This document shows, piece by piece, positions 5,230 to 8,160 of a stretch of 8,160 bases of DNA (the stretch's first letter is position 1; each line of letters starts with the position of its first letter). Source of the DNA: UBA11710 sp049287025 (GTDB lineage: Bacteria > Patescibacteriota > Patescibacteriia > Magasanikbacterales > UBA922); contig JBAQFA010000042.1 in assembly GCA_049287025.1 (NCBI GenBank), positions 1-8,160 of the forward strand. The letters run 5' to 3'. Made by a program: the position numbers and the translations under genes. The notes under the pieces were generated by a model, which worked only from the letters and a program-made list of their open reading frames with translations, was not told where the DNA came from and searched no databases.

Positions 5230-6189
5230 ATGAAAAAAGTAATTTATATTTTTTTAATAGTCATAGCAGTTTTGATGTTAATTATTGTTGGCTTGAGATT
5301 TTTTATTGGTGGAGGCGAGGACACTTGGCTCTGTGAAAATGGTCAGTGGGTAAAACATGGCAACCCTAGTGAACCTATGCCCGATGAAATTTGTTTAGCT
5401 CAAGAAAATAGTGAAGATTTTAATGATCCATTGTTTGTTGTAAAAAATAATGATTATGTGATAGAAAATGAATTTGTTTCATTGGTACATGGTGAATCAA
5501 TCGTAGGTGAACCAGGAAGTGCTAGCCAAACTATAACAAAATTAGTTTCAGCCAAGCCAGTGGGGGATATTGATAATGATGGACTAGATAATTTTGTGGT
5601 TTTTCTTTCCCAAACTAGTAGTGGCAGTGGTACTTTTTATTATGTTTCTGTCGTTTCCGATTTTGCAGATAACTATACTGGCTATAATGCGCTTTTCTTG
5701 GGTGATAGAATTTTATTAGGTGAGACTGAGAATCGTCAAGGTATAATTATAGTAAATTATAAAGATCGGGGAGAAAATGAACCGATGACTAGTGAGCCAA
5801 CAATAGAAAAACAAAGATACTTTGCGTTTGAAGAAAATGTTTTAAAAGAATTGAATTATAAAAAAGATTTAATTGAATTGACTTCACCAAAGCCAGCTTC
5901 ATTTATTTCTTCACCATTGGAAATTACTGGGCAAGCACGGGGCAATTGGTTTTTTGAGGCGAGTTTTCCAGTGACATTAACCAATTGGGATGGGTTAATT
6001 ATCGCTGAGGGTATTGCCCAAGCACAAGGGGAATGGATGACAACTGATTTCGTGGCATTTAAAGCGACTTTGAATTTTACAGCTGATACTACGGTTTCAA
6101 ACCGTGGCGCTTTGATACTAAAAAAAGATAATCCGTCTGGTTTGCCAGAACACGATGATGCTTTGGAGATCCCGGTGTTTTTTGAGTAG
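5230..6189 (+). CDS. Membrane-anchored extracellular protein with C-terminal Gmad2-type domain
   Basis: This 319-residue protein has an N-terminal TM anchor (about 4-26) with no lipobox, so it is probably an uncleaved signal anchor that leaves the rest outside. Next comes a short module with C35 and C55 (DTWLCENGQWVKHGNPS), possibly disulphide-bonded. Then there is a middle domain with DIDNDGLDN (113-121), an acidic loop of the FG-GAP/calcium-binding kind, followed by strand-rich sequence. Residues about 214-319 look like the Gmad2 immunoglobulin-like domain: IELTSPKPASFISSPLEITG, ARGNWFFEASFPVTL, then QGEWM and a closing ALEIPVFF. Gmad2 is known from spore-germination and cell-surface proteins and is thought to bind ligands or mediate contacts. 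It lies downstream of sanA across a repeat-bearing gap and 4 bases before the next gene, suggesting joint transcription. The N-terminal module is unassigned. Confidence 0.8.
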   Translation: MKKVIYIFLIVIAVLMLIIVGLRFFIGGGEDTWLCENGQWVKHGNPSEPMPDEICLAQENSEDFNDPLFVVKNNDYVIENEFVSLVHGESIVGEPGSASQTITKLVSAKPVGDIDNDGLDNFVVFLSQTSSGSGTFYYVSVVSDFADNYTGYNALFLGDRILLGETENRQGIIIVNYKDRGENEPMTSEPTIEKQRYFAFEENVLKELNYKKDLIELTSPKPASFISSPLEITGQARGNWFFEASFPVTLTNWDGLIIAEGIAQAQGEWMTTDFVAFKATLNFTADTTVSNRGALILKKDNPSGLPEHDDALEIPVFFE

Positions 6190-6193
6190 TATT

Positions 6194-6712
6194 ATGAAAA
6201 CCATTACTTATTCTGACAATTTTCAAAAGAATTATAAATATAAATTGACAGTACCAGTGGGAAAGAAATTTCATCCTGACTTTAGACCAGATCTCACTCC
6301 AGCGCAAATGCTCAAAGTTGGTGTTTTTGGTGGGGCCTACTTTATTGGGGTCAAAGGTTTGATTCCAAAAGATTTACCAAAAACCTGGTTTGAAAAAATT
6401 AAGCTGTCTCCAGATCAAGAAAAACATGGTGAATTAAATTATTTTGGCGTGTCTGCGAGCCAGCCATTATCTGTTTGGCAAAAGAAAGGTTGGATTTATA
6501 ACGATGATCCACATGGTTGGTTTCAGTGGTATTGTCGGTATTATCTGGGGCGAAGAATTCCTGGTGAAGATGAAAGACAAATCAAACGGTGGAAAGCCAT
6601 TGCTCGTCATGCTGGCGCGATAAAGAAAAATTGTCGACCAGGTGATACTTCTTGTCGTAGAAAACAACGCCAAGCTCTACTGCATTGGGCGTATGATAGT
6701 CGGAGGATGTAG
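6194..6712 (+). CDS. Conserved protein of unknown function with aromatic/basic motifs
   Basis: The ATG at 6194, 4 bases after the previous stop, is preferred over an in-frame ATG at 6155 that would overlap the preceding gene and add an atypical leader (LWRSRCF). The product has 172 residues and is soluble and basic. Strongly patterned blocks look highly conserved: FHPDFRPDLTPAQMLKVGVF (26-45), LNYFGVSASQPLSVWQKKGW (81-100), DDPHGWFQWYCRYYLGRR (104-121), DERQIKRWKAIARH (126-139) and CRPGDTSCRRKQRQALLHWA (147-166), ending YDSRR. The density of Trp, Tyr, Arg and His suggests binding of nucleic acid or a phosphate-rich ligand, but no catalytic motif is recognisable. I recall similar unnamed proteins in diverse organisms but can name no characterised family. 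No TM segment or signal peptide is seen. Confidence 0.75.
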   Translation: MKTITYSDNFQKNYKYKLTVPVGKKFHPDFRPDLTPAQMLKVGVFGGAYFIGVKGLIPKDLPKTWFEKIKLSPDQEKHGELNYFGVSASQPLSVWQKKGWIYNDDPHGWFQWYCRYYLGRRIPGEDERQIKRWKAIARHAGAIKKNCRPGDTSCRRKQRQALLHWAYDSRRM

Positions 6713-6748
6713 ATTGTTTTTAAAAATTTATTAATATTAATTTTACAT

Positions 6749-7192
6749 ATGAAATTAAAAGTTGTTGCTCTAACAGTTGTTATAACAATTGGAGTTCCGA
6801 TTATATTATACGGTTATTTTACTTTTGGAGAAGAAATAAAAGACAATATAAAAACGACTATAACTTCATTTATTGATAAATACCAAGAAAAACAAGAAAT
6901 AAAAAAACAAGCAAAAGAAATGGCAAAAAGAAATGCCGACTTAAAAAAGCAGTATGGTTGTCTTGATTTTTCTTGCCAGTCTGAAAAAGACTGTAAATTA
7001 GTCCCCAATCTTACATATTCTGGGTGTGCTTCTCGGGACGCTGTAAATAACACAACAACCGATGAATGTGTCCTTAACATAAAAAGATTATCTGATATCT
7101 CTTGTAAACTTCCCAGCATTGGATATGTTGCCATTCCCCAATTTGAACTTGCCTGTGTTGATAATCAATGTCAAAGAATAATAAAATATTAA
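6749..7192 (+). CDS. Membrane-anchored eight-cysteine extracellular protein
   Basis: This 147-residue protein has a TM anchor at about 5-24, a lysine/glutamate-rich, probably coiled-coil stalk (about 43-68: QEKQEIKKQAKEMAKRNADL) and a compact C-terminal domain with eight cysteines (C71, C76, C82, C93, C107, C119, C136, C141). All cysteines lie beyond the anchor, so four extracytoplasmic disulphides are plausible. The pattern C-x5-DC-x2-VP ... C ... ACVDNQC resembles small secreted bacterial domains with a 'CxSDxDCxxVP ... CxxxxC' spacing; their function is unknown. The 36-base gap upstream is purely A/T-rich and contains the 12-bp palindrome ATTAATATTAAT (6730-6741) but no good promoter. It is followed after 7 bases by a gene for a three-TM protein that also carries exported cysteines, so the two may act together. 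Confidence 0.75.
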   Translation: MKLKVVALTVVITIGVPIILYGYFTFGEEIKDNIKTTITSFIDKYQEKQEIKKQAKEMAKRNADLKKQYGCLDFSCQSEKDCKLVPNLTYSGCASRDAVNNTTTDECVLNIKRLSDISCKLPSIGYVAIPQFELACVDNQCQRIIKY

Positions 7193-7199
7193 GTTTAAT

Positions 7200-7730
7200 A
7201 TGACTACAAAAGAATGGTTAAAAGCACATAAAAAGGGCGGAGTCATTGGTTTTATGTTATGGCTTTTATTGTTGTTGGCAGGTTTTTTGGTTGCAATAAT
7301 GATTCAAGATATGTTGGGAGGCTTAATTCTGACGTTCATTGTTTTCCCAACCACACCGATTACTTTTATTTTGTTGGGTTTATATTTTGGACACAAAGAA
7401 ACTCCGGCTACAGTTTTGGTAACTTTATATGTAATGTTGATTATTGGATTATTTGTTGGGGGTAGTTATATCTTTTACAAAGATAATTTTACTAGACAGA
7501 GAACAGAGTATTTTAATATTGATAGTGATATACAAAAAAATTTAGATGGTTGTTATAAACAATTTCCTAGAGAATTACGTGGAAAGTTTGGCTATTTGCA
7601 GTGTGAATATGATGTGGTATATATCGTAGGAAACAGCAAAGATGCAAGAAAAAAAGGCCTAGTCGGACAAAAGACTAATTATGATTGTCTTTGTGCACAC
7701 TCAAAAGCATTTCCATTTTTAAAAGACTAA
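7200..7730 (+). CDS. Three-TM membrane protein with cysteine-containing C-terminal domain
   Basis: This 176-residue protein has hydrophobic segments at about 14-36, 39-62 and 70-93, then a C-terminal soluble domain of about 80 residues with four cysteines (C118, C135, C163, C165; the last pair is in YDCLCAH). The N-terminal flank (KEWLKAHKKGG) is basic and should stay in the cytoplasm, which puts the C-terminal domain outside after three spans and makes disulphides C118-C135 and/or C163-C165 possible. I recognise no family. It starts 7 bases after the eight-cysteine protein, without a Shine-Dalgarno, and is the last gene of the run. No rho-independent terminator follows; the hairpin in the next gap lacks a T-run. 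Confidence 0.75.
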   Translation: MTTKEWLKAHKKGGVIGFMLWLLLLLAGFLVAIMIQDMLGGLILTFIVFPTTPITFILLGLYFGHKETPATVLVTLYVMLIIGLFVGGSYIFYKDNFTRQRTEYFNIDSDIQKNLDGCYKQFPRELRGKFGYLQCEYDVVYIVGNSKDARKKGLVGQKTNYDCLCAHSKAFPFLKD

Positions 7731-7740
7731 AAGTATAAAG

Positions 7741-7777
7741 CTCTCCCCCTATGAGGGGGAGGTAGGAGGGGGTCGTT
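7741..7777. repeat. GC-rich palindromic repeat next to the DUF559 gene
   Basis: CTCCCCCT (7743-7750) and AGGGGGAG (7754-7761) form a perfect 8-bp stem with an ATG loop. It is followed by GTAGGAGGGGGTCGT (7762-7776), whose reverse complement shares ACGACCCCCT with 211-220. A G/C-rich hairpin plus a 'GGGGGT' arm in an A/T-rich gap is typical of mobile REP-like intergenic repeats rather than terminators. Confidence 0.7.
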
Positions 7778-7806
7778 AGAATCACAAAACATTGTATTCA
7801 AGAAGT

Positions 7807-8160
7807 ATGAACAAAGTTGGTTATTACCAAAATAAATCCGGTTTTAAACAAAGAAGAAAAGATTTGAGAAACTTTTCTACAAAGGCAGAAATATTACTCT
7901 GGCAAAAGATAAAGAATAAACAATTGGGAGTAAAATTTAGAAGACAATATAACATAGGTTATTGGATAGTAGACTTCTATTGTCACGAACTAAAATTAAT
8001 TATAGAGTTAGATGGTGGTATTCACTTTGAATCAGAAGAGAAAATGGCTCATGATAAAAAACGACAGGCAATTTTAGAAAAACAAGGTTATATTGTTATA
8101 AGATATACCAATTATAAAATACTAGACGACACTGATTCTGTGGTTAATAATATTATAATG
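7807..8160 (+). CDS. DUF559 (Vsr-like endonuclease fold) protein, 3' end outside the window
   Basis: The frame from the ATG at 7807 stays open to the window edge, giving 118 residues; an in-frame stop (TAG, 7777-7779) lies upstream, and no closer start fits. The sequence follows the DUF559 layout. A basic N-terminus (FKQRRKDLRNFSTKAEILLW) is followed by KFRRQYNIGYWIVDFYCHEL and IIELDGGIHF, and then a helix with KKRQAILEKQGYIVIRYTN. DUF559 belongs to the PD-(D/E)XK/very-short-patch-repair-like nuclease fold. D56 and E67 (with D69 and H73) are the likely metal and catalytic positions and are present. It is usually about 110-130 residues long, so only the last few codons are probably missing. 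Substrate and role of the family are undetermined. A GC-rich palindromic repeat sits 30 bases upstream, a placement often seen for such genes. Confidence 0.82.
   Translation, partial: MNKVGYYQNKSGFKQRRKDLRNFSTKAEILLWQKIKNKQLGVKFRRQYNIGYWIVDFYCHELKLIIELDGGIHFESEEKMAHDKKRQAILEKQGYIVIRYTNYKILDDTDSVVNNIIM

Noticed and set aside
6155..6193. Extended N-terminus for the 172-residue protein from an ATG at 6155
   Set aside because: It would overlap the Gmad2 gene by 35 bases and add residues unlike the rest; the ATG at 6194 gives the usual 4-base gap.
6730..6741. Perfect palindrome ATTAATATTAAT as an operator
   Set aside because: Pure A/T palindromes of this length are expected by chance in such A/T-rich gaps, and no promoter accompanies it.
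6814..7134. Minus-strand open frame of 106 codons
   Set aside because: It is a shadow of the eight-cysteine protein gene, which has a clear TM anchor, stalk and cysteine domain and fits the gene run.
7743..7761. Hairpin as terminator of the envelope gene run
   Set aside because: No T-run follows on either strand, and a GC-rich arm continues; it fits a REP-like repeat better.
1..8160. CRISPR array, tRNA, rRNA or insertion sequence
   Set aside because: No regularly spaced direct repeats, cloverleaf-like sequence, ribosomal RNA sequence or transposase frame was seen on either strand.

Overview
The window looks like an accessory stretch of an A/T-rich, compact bacterial genome, most probably from Patescibacteria (Candidate Phyla Radiation, Parcubacteria-like). 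This placement is inferred from low G+C, very short intergenic gaps, almost no Shine-Dalgarno sequences, small membrane-anchored proteins of unknown role (one with a C-terminal Gmad2-type domain), and short GC-rich hairpin repeats, one of them beside a DUF559 gene. No rRNA or marker gene is present to prove it.

Left edge (3-330): the C-terminal end of the core translation GTPase TypA/BipA and its terminator, followed by a cluster of GC-rich hairpin repeats that marks the junction with accessory DNA. Region 277-2560: a self-contained two-gene operon with its own promoter and terminator. It encodes a MazG-like nucleotide pyrophosphohydrolase and, overlapping by ATGA, a PD-(D/E)XK nuclease fused to a Schlafen/DUF2075-type SF1 helicase. 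This is the best candidate for a little-described system, plausibly anti-phage.

Region 2575-2925: a small DUF2188 gene on the minus strand and, just upstream of it, about 110 bases of unexplained DNA of higher G+C that can fold into hairpins with a 7-bp loop-loop (kissing) match, a pseudoknot and mutually exclusive helices. It is a candidate structured RNA or cis-regulatory element. Region 2958-4156: a toxin-antitoxin operon with a consensus promoter, an HTH-Panacea antitoxin, an overlapping RelE/ParE-like toxin and a terminator. The promoter shows that the antitoxin must start downstream of the longest open frame.

Region 4135-7730: a same-strand run of six genes behind an extended -10 promoter embedded in the preceding terminator. 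They are a small helical protein of unknown role, SanA (DUF218 envelope protein), a membrane-anchored Gmad2 protein, a conserved soluble protein of unknown function, an anchored eight-cysteine protein and a three-TM protein. The theme is the cell envelope. Right edge: a GC-rich hairpin repeat followed by a DUF559 (Vsr-like endonuclease fold) gene that runs off the window. Short repeats at 234-250 and 5199-5215, and the 10-mer shared in inverted orientation by 211-220 and 7767-7776, link the gaps across the window.
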